A stretch of 6,831 bases of DNA from Candidatus Neomicrothrix sp. UBA2131 (GTDB taxonomy: Bacteria; Actinomycetota; Acidimicrobiia; Acidimicrobiales; MedAcidi-G1), in NCBI GenBank assembly GCA_002329075.1, contig DCXR01000081.1, forward strand, positions 2,731 to 9,561, read 5' to 3'. Made by a program: the position numbers and the translations under genes. Every line of letters begins with the position of its first letter. The stretch's first letter is position 1. Below, piece by piece: positions 1-5,831 of the stretch. The notes beneath the pieces were generated by a model, which saw only the letters and a program-made list of their open reading frames with translations, had not been told where the DNA came from and searched no databases.

Positions 1-9
1 ACAGCTGAG

Positions 10-15
10 TTGACA
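10..15 (+). promoter_or_regulatory. Perfect -35-like hexamer without a convincing -10
   Basis: TTGACA, the exact sigma-70-type -35 consensus, lies about 90 bp before the lipoprotein start. At the usual 16-18 bp spacing I see no TANNNT hexamer; TACACG at 46-51 is the nearest -10-like string but is 30 bp away. It could be half of a promoter for the lipoprotein gene or chance. Confidence 0.2.
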
Positions 16-50
16 GCCACCGATCTTCCACCGAGTTCCTGCATCTACAC

Positions 51-90
51 GTGGGGGTCGACGACCACCCCCACCCCCCCCAGGGGGGAG
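51..90 (+). promoter_or_regulatory. G/C-tract leader with inverted repeat and purine-rich RBS-like run
   Basis: GTGGGGGT (51-58) is a perfect inverted repeat of ACCCCCAC (67-74), with an 8-nt loop. It is followed at once by eight C (74-81), one A, six G (83-88) and AG. The AGGGGGGAG string (82-90) is the only Shine-Dalgarno-like sequence before the lipoprotein GTG at 106, but it ends 15 nt upstream, further than usual. The C8 tract can pair either with G51-57 or with G83-88, so alternative structures that hide or expose the RBS-like run are possible. It could equally be a terminator of a gene to the left of the window. Confidence 0.35.
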
Positions 91-105
91 TGACAGACTC
101 AAGAC

Positions 106-1623
106 GTGAGACGAGTCGGAGCGTTTCTTGTGGCCCTGTTGGTGGCTTCAGCCTGCGGGGGTAGTTCGGACACCGCCGCACCGACCACCACAGTCACTCC
201 GACCACCACAGTCACTCCGACCACCACAGTCACTCCGACCACGACGGCGGCACCGACGGCAGCGTCTACTACGACCGTTGAACTGCCTCGCGGACTTGGC
301 GTCAGATGCACCCTCGAAGTTGAACAATTCAAGATCTCCTGTGAGGTAGTCGGCCGTCAGGCGGGTTCACAGTTGACATGGACCTCAACCGCTTCCACAG
401 CGAACAACTCCGGCGGTCAATGGGAGTTCGTCGTCGAAAATGCGCTTATTGGGCCCACCGCTCAGGTGTTCGTCGAGGAGTGCCATGGATCGGGTTGCGA
501 GACAGTCGAGACGTCGATTGACACCTCAGCGCTCCTTCTCGGAGCGGCGGCTGGGCCCTCAACGGGCGATCAACCAACGACTGACGGTCAATGCGACGAG
601 AGAGACTTGTTCCAGTACCCGCCAGCCGATCTCGGCGCCATCGAACTGATTGTGCCAATGGGGCAGATGAGCGATTCACATGTCACCCCGGTCGACCATG
701 CATATTTCGTGAACTACCTGGAACCCGAGAGAGAGATCGACGTCTTCTCTCCTGCAGAAGGGACTGTCACCAGCATCCAGCGAATGGCTGCGACCATTCG
801 GGAGGGTGAGGACACTCCTATCGATGACCACCGCATCGTGATTGACCATCCCTGCTCGGTCTCAAGCGTATTCATCCACATAGACGACCTCGCACCTCGA
901 CTCGAAGCTGAAGCGCCTCCATCGGGTGGCTATGTATCCGTCCAAGTTCCAGTTGAGGCGGGAGAACTCCTCGGAACATTCACCATGAGCGTGGACTACA
1001 ACATCGTCGACTGGAAGGTCACCCTCGACGGGTTCCTCGAGCCCTCCAGCTACAGCATGGAACCCTGGAAGATCCATACACCCGACTACTTCGAGTACTA
1101 CACGCCCGAGGTCCGAGAACAGTTCATCGCGAAGAGCCCGCGCACCATCGAACCGATCGCAGGACAAATCGCATACGACGTAGACGGGCGCCTGGTCGGC
1201 ACTTGGTTCCAGGAGGGGACAAACGGATACGGCGGGGTTGACCTTGACCGCTATTGGTCAGGCCACCTGACCTTTGCCTACGACAGATTCGATCCTCGAG
1301 CTGTTTTCGTCTCAATCGGAACGTTCGATGGGAGATCGACGCAGGGCGCCGTTGCCGGCAACGCCCCTGACCCCGCGGACGTAACGATCGAGTCGGGGCT
1401 CGTCCTCTACGAACTCGTGTCGTACGACTTTTACGTTGACGGTGAGTATTGGAACGGACGTCAGTTGGCAAAGAGCCCAGTCCTTGCAGCAGGTGACGAA
1501 TCGTACGGAGTGGTTGCCGTTCAACTGGTCGGAGACCGCGAACTGCGCGTGGAAACATTCCCTGGACTTACACCAGAACAAGTCGAAGGTTTCAGTGGCG
1601 CCGAATTGACCTATGTACGGTGA
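106..1623 (+). CDS. Secreted lipoprotein with Thr/Pro linker and degenerate M23/LytM-like domain
   Basis: Predicted lipoprotein of 505 aa, starting at GTG; an in-frame TGA at 91-93 bounds the ORF. Residues 1-17 form a lipoprotein signal: two Arg, a hydrophobic stretch, then a permissive lipobox ASAC with Cys17 as the lipidation site. Residues 26-60 are a Thr/Pro/Val linker with three TTTVTP repeats that would hold the body off the membrane. Residues about 65-140 contain four Cys (68, 79, 126, 131) and read like a small beta-sandwich domain. Residues about 175-300 resemble the duplicated-hybrid-motif core of M23/LytM peptidases: His192-x4-Asp197 where the first zinc motif belongs, 'SPAEGTV' (215-221), and 'IHID' (257-260) where active enzymes have HxH. 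The second His is Asp260 here, so zinc peptidase activity is doubtful. The remaining 200 residues I do not recognise. Third codon positions are less GC-biased than in the neighbours. The lipoprotein call is firm; the M23-like relation is inference. Confidence 0.75.
   Translation: MRRVGAFLVALLVASACGGSSDTAAPTTTVTPTTTVTPTTTVTPTTTAAPTAASTTTVELPRGLGVRCTLEVEQFKISCEVVGRQAGSQLTWTSTASTANNSGGQWEFVVENALIGPTAQVFVEECHGSGCETVETSIDTSALLLGAAAGPSTGDQPTTDGQCDERDLFQYPPADLGAIELIVPMGQMSDSHVTPVDHAYFVNYLEPEREIDVFSPAEGTVTSIQRMAATIREGEDTPIDDHRIVIDHPCSVSSVFIHIDDLAPRLEAEAPPSGGYVSVQVPVEAGELLGTFTMSVDYNIVDWKVTLDGFLEPSSYSMEPWKIHTPDYFEYYTPEVREQFIAKSPRTIEPIAGQIAYDVDGRLVGTWFQEGTNGYGGVDLDRYWSGHLTFAYDRFDPRAVFVSIGTFDGRSTQGAVAGNAPDPADVTIESGLVLYELVSYDFYVDGEYWNGRQLAKSPVLAAGDESYGVVAVQLVGDRELRVETFPGLTPEQVEGFSGAELTYVR
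181..243 (+). repeat. 18-bp tandem repeat encoding TTTVTP units
   Basis: Three identical copies of CCGACCACCACAGTCACT at 181-198, 199-216 and 217-234 are followed by a partial, diverged fourth (235-243). The period is a multiple of three, so copy-number change would lengthen or shorten the lipoprotein linker without breaking the frame. Identity at synonymous positions points to recent slippage or duplication. Confidence 0.9.
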
Positions 1624-1778
1624 CCTCAAGGCCTGTTCGCATGCCCGCGGATCAATCGCCCTGTGGCTGTGTGCACCTAGACGTGAGGATTGACGACAGC
1701 TGAATCGTCCGGTACCCATCGCGGCGAACATGGCAGCCGGGCTCTCCACCGCCCATAGACGGCGCCTACCGTGTCGCC
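1624..1778. other. Intergenic region between lipoprotein and SDR genes
   Basis: This 155-bp gap separates two same-strand genes. It holds TTGACG (1690-1695) with TACCCA (1713-1718) 17 bp later, a weak promoter-like pair, and TACCGT just before the next gene. I see no strong terminator hairpin with a T-tract. The drop in GC that marks the lipoprotein gene ends near here. Confidence 0.4.
1767..1772 (+). promoter_or_regulatory. -10-like TACCGT for leaderless SDR mRNA
   Basis: A TANNNT hexamer ends 6 nt before the GTG start of the SDR gene, so transcription would begin at or next to the start codon. No Shine-Dalgarno sequence lies upstream. No good -35 is visible at 16-18 bp. Confidence 0.4.
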
Positions 1779-2516
1779 GTGTTCGACCTCACCGACCGAA
1801 CCGCCCTCGTGACCGGCGCCGGACAGAACATCGGTTCCGGCATAGCCAGGGCCCTCGCAGCACAGGGGGCGATCGTGCACGTCAACGACATCGTCGCCGA
1901 GCGTGCCGAAGCGGTCGCCGGGTCGATCCGCTCTGCAGGGGACCGGGCCGAGGCCGTGCCGTTCGACGTGACCGGCATCGACGCCGTCGCCGCAGCCGTC
2001 GATGCCATCGGAGCCGTCGACGTGCTCGTCAACAACGCCGGGAACGGCGGCGCCGGCGGCATGACGCTCACTCCCTTCCACGACCTGTCGCCCGACGCCT
2101 GGAGCGGCATCATCGACGTGAACCTCTACGGAGTCCTCAACTGCTGCCACGCCGTGCTGGGTGGAATGGTGGAGCGGGGGTGGGGACGCATCGTCACCAT
2201 CTCGTCGCTCGCCGGCACCATGGGTACCCGGGTCGGCGTCACCCCCTATTCCGCCGGAAAGGGTGGCGCCATGGCTTTCGTGCGCTCTCTCGCCCTCGAG
2301 AACTCCCGGAACGGGATCACCGCCAACTCCATCGCACTCGGCCTCATGGGTACCGGGACTCCAACCTCGTTGGGCGACATCGCCCGTTCGATCCCCGCCG
2401 GCCGACTCGGCACCCCGGAAGATGTCGGCGCACTGTGCGTCTACCTGTCCTCCGACGAGGCATCGTGGGTCACGGCACAGACCATCCACCTCGACGGGGG
2501 CACATCGCCGACCTGA
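1779..2516 (+). CDS. Classical short-chain dehydrogenase/reductase (SDR)
   Basis: Cytoplasmic NAD(P)(H)-dependent oxidoreductase of 245 aa, the usual classical-SDR length. Visible motifs: Rossmann glycine motif TGAGQNIG (12-19); acidic Asp37 at the end of the second strand, which favours NAD(H); FDV (62-64) with Asp63 in the adenine-binding position; NNAG (85-88); structural Asn115; catalytic Ser143, Tyr157 and Lys161 (YSAGK). The C-terminal LDGG (248-type SDR ending, here residues 238-241) is typical of FabG-like enzymes. The usual 'PG' after the sixth strand is replaced by 'LG' in NSIALGLMGT (183-192). The start is GTG at 1779; no RBS is seen, and a TANNNT lies 6 nt upstream, which suggests a leaderless transcript. 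The substrate cannot be read from the sequence. The lipocalin-like gene that follows after 4 nt suggests a lipid, steroid or terpenoid-type substrate, which is inference. Confidence 0.93.
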   Translation: MFDLTDRTALVTGAGQNIGSGIARALAAQGAIVHVNDIVAERAEAVAGSIRSAGDRAEAVPFDVTGIDAVAAAVDAIGAVDVLVNNAGNGGAGGMTLTPFHDLSPDAWSGIIDVNLYGVLNCCHAVLGGMVERGWGRIVTISSLAGTMGTRVGVTPYSAGKGGAMAFVRSLALENSRNGITANSIALGLMGTGTPTSLGDIARSIPAGRLGTPEDVGALCVYLSSDEASWVTAQTIHLDGGTSPT

Positions 2517-2520
2517 ACCC

Positions 2521-3726
2521 ATGCGGGACGACCGCCCGCCGCAACCGACTCGCCACCACGCCCCGCAATGGACCAACATGTGGGCCGATCCGACCGAAAG
2601 CGCCACCGTGCTGACCTCGTTCGACGACTACCTCATCCACCAGACGCCGCGACCCGTGGCGATCCCGGCCACGTCGGACCGCAACGCCTACGACCGCTTC
2701 TGGTTCAACGGCTATACCGACGACGGTGGCCTGTACCTCGGCATCGGCGCCGCCCGGTACCCGAATCTGGGCATCCAGGACTGCGGCCTGACCGTCGTCC
2801 ACGACGGCGTCCAGCACGCCTTCCACGCCTCGCGTCGAATGCCCGACGACCCGTCCGACATGACGATCGGCCCGTTCCGGATCGAGATCCTCGAGCCCAT
2901 GAAGCGACTCCGGGTGGTACTTGAGGACAACGAGACCGGCATCGGCGCCGAGCTGACCTGGACACCGCGCACGGCCTCGTTCGCCGAGGACTACCAGTTG
3001 CTCGACCGGGGAATGATCAACAGCCACATGGAGGCCACCCGGTTCAACCAGTTCGGCCGCTGGACCGGCGAAATCCGCCTGCCCGGCACCACCGTCGCCG
3101 TCGACCGTGTATGGGGGACCAAGGACCGGTCGTGGGGCGTACGCCCGGTCGGCGACCCGGCCCCGCCCGGTGCCCCCCGCCAGCACAAGGGCCTCAAGTT
3201 CTTCTGGGCGCCCCTCCACTGGGACGACCACGTCACGCACATGGGCGTGTTCGAGGACGCCGACGGGCACCAGATGCACTGGGACGGGTTCATCCTCCCC
3301 GCCTACGGTGACCCCGACGACATCCCCGGGATCGAGGACCCGGGCATCGAGCGCCTGCTTCGGGTGCAACACGATCTGGCGTTCGTGTCGGGCACCCGGC
3401 GCATCTCCGGCGGCCGGATCACCCTCGACAGGGTCGACCGCGACCCGCTGGTCATCGACCTCGAACCGCTGGTGACCGCCCGCATGAAGGGCATGGGCTA
3501 CGGGCACTCCACCTGGGGCCACGGCCACTGGAAGGGCGAACTGGCCATGGAGGGCGAGTCGTGGCGCCTCGACGAGGTCGACGAGATGTCGCCAGAGAAC
3601 CTCCACGTCCAGTCCGTGGTCCGAGCCACCTGTGGCGACCGCACCGGCATCGGCGTCCTCGAACAGATCGTGGTCGGCCCCTACCCGCGGTACGGCTTCA
3701 CCGAGTTCCTCGACCCGGCAAGGTAG
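2521..3726 (+). CDS. Uncharacterised protein resembling AttH/CrtC-type lipocalin-like family
   Basis: Soluble protein of 401 aa with no signal peptide or membrane segment. It is rich in Trp, His, Asp and Gly, with alternating beta-strand-like segments. Residues about 29-150 include YDRFWFNGY (57-65) and a 'GLYLGIG' strand. The centre has VWGTKDRSWGVRPVG (197-211), then FFWAPLHWDDHVTH (227-240) and a His-rich GYGHSTWGHGHW (326-337). From memory these are hallmarks of actinobacterial proteins annotated with tandem DUF7064/DUF7065 domains, distantly related to hydroxyneurosporene-synthase/AttH-like beta-barrels; I could not test this. The ATG at 2521 lies 4 nt after the SDR stop, so translation is probably coupled; there is no RBS. 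ATG 2578 is an alternative that removes 19 low-complexity residues, and the conserved part seems to start there. A shared pathway with the SDR is likely; the function is unknown. Confidence 0.8.
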   Translation: MRDDRPPQPTRHHAPQWTNMWADPTESATVLTSFDDYLIHQTPRPVAIPATSDRNAYDRFWFNGYTDDGGLYLGIGAARYPNLGIQDCGLTVVHDGVQHAFHASRRMPDDPSDMTIGPFRIEILEPMKRLRVVLEDNETGIGAELTWTPRTASFAEDYQLLDRGMINSHMEATRFNQFGRWTGEIRLPGTTVAVDRVWGTKDRSWGVRPVGDPAPPGAPRQHKGLKFFWAPLHWDDHVTHMGVFEDADGHQMHWDGFILPAYGDPDDIPGIEDPGIERLLRVQHDLAFVSGTRRISGGRITLDRVDRDPLVIDLEPLVTARMKGMGYGHSTWGHGHWKGELAMEGESWRLDEVDEMSPENLHVQSVVRATCGDRTGIGVLEQIVVGPYPRYGFTEFLDPAR

Positions 3727-3730
3727 GCCT

Positions 3731-3747
3731 TCGGACGGACCGTCCGG
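3731..3747. terminator. Short hairpin in the convergent gap (possible bidirectional terminator)
   Basis: CGGACG (3732-3737) and CGTCCG (3741-3746) form a 6-bp stem with a 3-nt loop, extended by a T-G wobble. It lies in the 45-bp gap between the convergent stops at 3726 and 3772. No T-tract follows on either strand, so an intrinsic-terminator role is suggested only by position. Confidence 0.35.
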
Positions 3748-3771
3748 ACCCGCACAGTTCGCCGACCGCCC

Positions 3772-4851
3772 TCACCGGTAGCTCCCCTCGTCGAGCAGGA
3801 GGCGGAGGCAGTCGGAAACGCCGCCGGCAAGGTACGTGTCGGTGCCCGGCGGCATCACACCCCGTTCCTCGAGCCGGTTGATCACCCGCACCACGATGGC
3901 GCAGTAGCGGGCGGCAGCAAACGCCTCGTGCCACCAGGTGTCCCCGACCGGGTAGCCCAGTGCCTCCTCGTAGGCCACCACGAGTTCGCCCCGTGCGGGC
4001 TCACCATCGAGCCGTGGGTTGCCGCAGGCCTCGTGGATCCAGCGATCGAACATCAGGAACCAGCCGAGGTCGAACTCGGCCGGGGCGATCGTGGCGCCCT
4101 CGAAGTCCGTGAGGCACGTCGGCGTGGCCCCGTCCCAGAAGACGTTCCCCAGCCGACAGTCGCCCCAGCAGAGCGTCGGCTCGCCACCGTCCGGGGTCCC
4201 GGCATCGAGGCGCCGCCAGGCCTCCTCCAGGATCGGATGGGCACGACCACGCAGTTCCTGCGTTGCGAAGTCCTGCCAGAGGCCGAGTTGGCGACGGTGG
4301 CCGGGTTCGGTGCCGCCGGGGACCAGGAAGCCCAGGCCCGCCGCCCGCCAGTCGATCCGGTTGACGGCGGCGATCGTCCTGACAGCGGCGAGGTTCATGT
4401 CGCGTCGGACCTGCGGTTGGCACTCCACGTAGAACCCCTCGGCCGTGTATGCCGGCATCTCCCGGGGGACGTCGCCGTCGACGAAGCCGGTCACGAAGAA
4501 CGGTGCGCCGATTACCGCCGGGTCGGACTCGTAGCCGACCGGCGGGGCCACGGGCAGCGAGGTGTAGCTTCGGATCGCCTCCATGACCCGCCACTGCAAC
4601 TCGACCTCGATGTCGATGCCCGGCGCCTGCGTCGGGTACACGGCCGCCTCGGGGGGCTCACGCCGGAGCACGAAGCATTCGGCACGCTCGGACCCATCGC
4701 TTGTGACGACCGCCTGCAGGATCGTCGTCTCACCGGAGTAGCCGCCATCCGGCGAGGTGGCCTCGTCGATCCGTACCCGCGAGGCATCCGGCAACCGACC
4801 CACCAACCATCCACCGAGTGCACGCAGGTCCACGTCGGGGTCGTCGTCCAC
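3772..4851 (-). CDS. Phosphotransferase-fold protein, ACAD10/APH-like
   Basis: Cytoplasmic protein of 359 aa with the aminoglycoside phosphotransferase/choline kinase fold, in the subfamily related to the kinase-like half of ACAD10. The N-lobe shows a nucleotide-loop-like DGGYSGET (35-42) and VLRREPP (61-67), where these proteins carry a basic residue for ATP. The C-lobe holds the catalytic loop CWGDCRLGN (228-236), with Asp231 and Asn236 as catalytic base and metal ligand, then the DFE metal motif (249-251) and 'EFDLGW' (259-264). The His of the usual HGDxxxxN is Trp229; I recall 'WGD' in several actinobacterial members, so this need not mean inactivity. The start is GTG at 4851, directly after the doxX TGA with no base between, giving strong translational coupling. 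The substrate is unknown; resistance to aminoglycosides should not be inferred. Small-molecule phosphorylation, perhaps of a hydroxyacyl intermediate, is the family-based guess. Confidence 0.88.
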   Translation of the reverse strand: MDDDPDVDLRALGGWLVGRLPDASRVRIDEATSPDGGYSGETTILQAVVTSDGSERAECFVLRREPPEAAVYPTQAPGIDIEVELQWRVMEAIRSYTSLPVAPPVGYESDPAVIGAPFFVTGFVDGDVPREMPAYTAEGFYVECQPQVRRDMNLAAVRTIAAVNRIDWRAAGLGFLVPGGTEPGHRRQLGLWQDFATQELRGRAHPILEEAWRRLDAGTPDGGEPTLCWGDCRLGNVFWDGATPTCLTDFEGATIAPAEFDLGWFLMFDRWIHEACGNPRLDGEPARGELVVAYEEALGYPVGDTWWHEAFAAARYCAIVVRVINRLEERGVMPPGTDTYLAGGVSDCLRLLLDEGSYR

Positions 4852-5373
4852 TCAGTCCCCCGAAGCCACCTTCGACGGCCGGAAGAAGACCAACATCTGG
4901 AGGACGCCGACACCGACTCCCAGCAGGAGGGCGATCCAGAAGCCCGTCCAGCCGTCGAGGTCGCCGGCGATCCCGAACGCCTCGTCCAGCGACCAGGCGC
5001 CCGGGCCCAGGGTGGCCGACGCCAGCGCCATGACGGCGAGGATGAACACGTACTCGTAGCCCTCCTTGATGATGAAGAAGCCGTTGGCCCGGTGGGTGGT
5101 CCAGAAGGCGACGACCATCACGCCGATGACGCCGGCTGCTGCCAGCGGGTTGAGGAACCCGAGCGCCAGCAGGACCCCGGCGCCCAGTTCGGAACTCGCC
5201 GCGAGGATCGCGTTGAGACGACCCGGCCGCATCCCGATGCTGTCGAACCAGCGGCCGGTGCCGGGGATCCGTCCACCACCGAAGAACTTGTTCCAGCCAT
5301 GGGCAGCGAGGGTGAGGCCCGCCACCGCACGCAGTACCAGCAGGATCAGGTCGATGTCGGTCGTGGACTCCAT
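4852..5373 (-). CDS. DoxX-family integral membrane protein
   Basis: Inner-membrane protein of 173 aa. Predicted hydrophobic segments lie near 7-26, 53-72, 75-92, 105-122 and 142-164. The signature after the first helix, AHGWNKFFGGG (24-34), and ANGFFIIKEGYEYVF (96-110) are typical of DoxX-like proteins, with the Gly/Phe-rich loop and the Glu-Gly-Tyr-Glu stretch ahead of the next helix. Family members are four-helix proteins associated with redox or thiol stress systems and with terminal oxidases in archaea; here the role is unknown. ATG 5373 is preceded by GGAGG with 7 nt spacing, the clearest ribosome binding site in the window. It is the first gene of a two-gene unit with the downstream phosphotransferase-like gene, and it is divergent from the small zinc-ribbon gene across 72 bp. 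Confidence 0.88.
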   Translation of the reverse strand: MESTTDIDLILLVLRAVAGLTLAAHGWNKFFGGGRIPGTGRWFDSIGMRPGRLNAILAASSELGAGVLLALGFLNPLAAAGVIGVMVVAFWTTHRANGFFIIKEGYEYVFILAVMALASATLGPGAWSLDEAFGIAGDLDGWTGFWIALLLGVGVGVLQMLVFFRPSKVASGD

Positions 5374-5431
5374 GGCAGGCCCTCCGGCAGGTTCGGCGCT
5401 CGTCGGCGGGTGACCCTACTGCGGACCCGAA

Positions 5432-5437
5432 TACGAT
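5432..5437 (+). promoter_or_regulatory. -10-like TACGAT for leaderless zinc-ribbon mRNA
   Basis: A TANNNT hexamer ends 8 nt before GTG 5446. GTGACC at 5410-5415 matches four of six -35 consensus bases with a 16-bp spacer, making this the most complete promoter in the window. There is no Shine-Dalgarno sequence. It lies in the divergent gap shared with doxX. Confidence 0.5.
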
Positions 5438-5445
5438 CTCCCACC

Positions 5446-5697
5446 GTGTCCTTGATCAAGGTCGTCCTCGCCGTCATCGTGGCCATGGTCCTCGTCCGGG
5501 CCGGGCTCGCTCTGCTGCGTGCCCTTGCCACGCCGGTCCCCGAGCCACCGCCCCCCGGGGATCTCCGCAAGGTGAAGTTGCAGTACCGGTGCAGCCTCTG
5601 CGGCACCGAGGTGCGGATGACCGTTGCCACCGAGGAGCACCCGGACCCACCCCGCCACTGCATGGAGGAGATGGAGATCGTCGTCACCGAGGAGTAG
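5446..5697 (+). CDS. Small membrane-anchored zinc-ribbon protein
   Basis: Predicted 83-aa protein. Residues 3-28 form one hydrophobic helix; a proline-rich spacer PVPEPPPPGD (30-39) follows; then a short cytoplasmic or periplasmic domain starts YRCSLCG with Cys49 and Cys52, and continues to PRHC with His71 and Cys72, then an acidic tail. A CxxC plus His/Cys set suggests one zinc site, possibly completed by His65 or His71. I have a memory of similar uncharacterised actinobacterial proteins with the 'PRHC' motif but no function. The start is GTG at 5446, because it begins the hydrophobic helix, has a TANNNT 8 nt upstream and clears the doxX start. The same frame stays open far upstream (to 3928), but that part is antisense to doxX and the phosphotransferase gene and should not be included. 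Confidence 0.75.
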   Translation: MSLIKVVLAVIVAMVLVRAGLALLRALATPVPEPPPPGDLRKVKLQYRCSLCGTEVRMTVATEEHPDPPRHCMEEMEIVVTEE

Positions 5698-5747
5698 GCA
5701 ACCGGGGGTGAGGGCCCCCTTCGGCCCGTTCCCACCTGTAGGCACCC

Positions 5748-5764
5748 ATCCACAGGCTGTGGAT
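5748..5764. repeat. Perfect palindrome ATCCACA-GGC-TGTGGAT, DnaA-box-like
   Basis: A 7-bp stem with a 3-nt loop. On the minus strand, 5766-5758 reads TGATCCACA, one mismatch from the DnaA-box consensus TTATCCACA; on the plus strand, 5746-5754 reads CCATCCACA, two mismatches. TTTCCCACA on the minus strand (5778-5770) is a weaker relative. It could be a pair of divergent DnaA-like sites or a transcription-terminating or processing hairpin. Confidence 0.4.
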
Positions 5765-5791
5765 CACCCTGTGGGAAATGACACGTGTGTT

Positions 5792-5813
5792 ATTCCCGAC
5801 AGGTTCCGGGAAT
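5792..5813 (-). terminator. Stem-loop downstream of crgA
   Basis: ATTCCCG (5792-5798) and CGGGAAT (5807-5813) form a perfect 7-bp stem with an 8-nt loop, about 43 bp past the crgA stop on its strand. The minus-strand continuation is AACACACG, not a T-tract, so termination would be weak or factor-dependent. Confidence 0.4.
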
Positions 5814-5831
5814 CTCCGGCGATTCTGCGGG

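Noticed and set aside
181..243. CRISPR-like repeats
   Set aside because: The repeats are directly tandem with no spacers and encode a Thr/Pro linker in frame.
1690..1718. TTGACG with TACCCA as the main SDR promoter
   Set aside because: The -10 candidate does not fit TANNNT, and the hexamer right before the start codon is a better fit. It was kept only as a remark on the intergenic region.
2161..2520. N-terminal extension of the lipocalin-like gene into the SDR gene
   Set aside because: It would overlap the SDR C-terminal half in another frame with a Ser/Pro/Arg-rich low-complexity translation. ATG 2521 or 2578 gives a sensible start.
1677..2614. Open frames on both strands overlapping the SDR gene
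   Set aside because: The SDR frame has complete cofactor and catalytic motifs; the others are Arg- or His/Gly-rich shadows typical of high-GC DNA.
2470..3606. Long minus-strand open frame opposite the lipocalin-like gene
   Set aside because: The translation is a Val/Gly/Arg/Asp-rich mirror of the plus-strand gene with no recognisable motif; the plus strand carries the conserved-looking motifs.
3772..4851. Aminoglycoside resistance gene
   Set aside because: The fold is APH-like, but the sequence belongs with ACAD10-type phosphotransferases, and no resistance context or mobile element is present.
3928..5445. Upstream part of a very long plus-strand open frame ending at 5697
   Set aside because: It is antisense to the phosphotransferase-like and doxX genes, whose motifs are clear, and its translation is low-complexity Arg/Pro/Asp/Gly-rich. 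High GC leaves antisense frames open. Only the last 84 codons are a gene.
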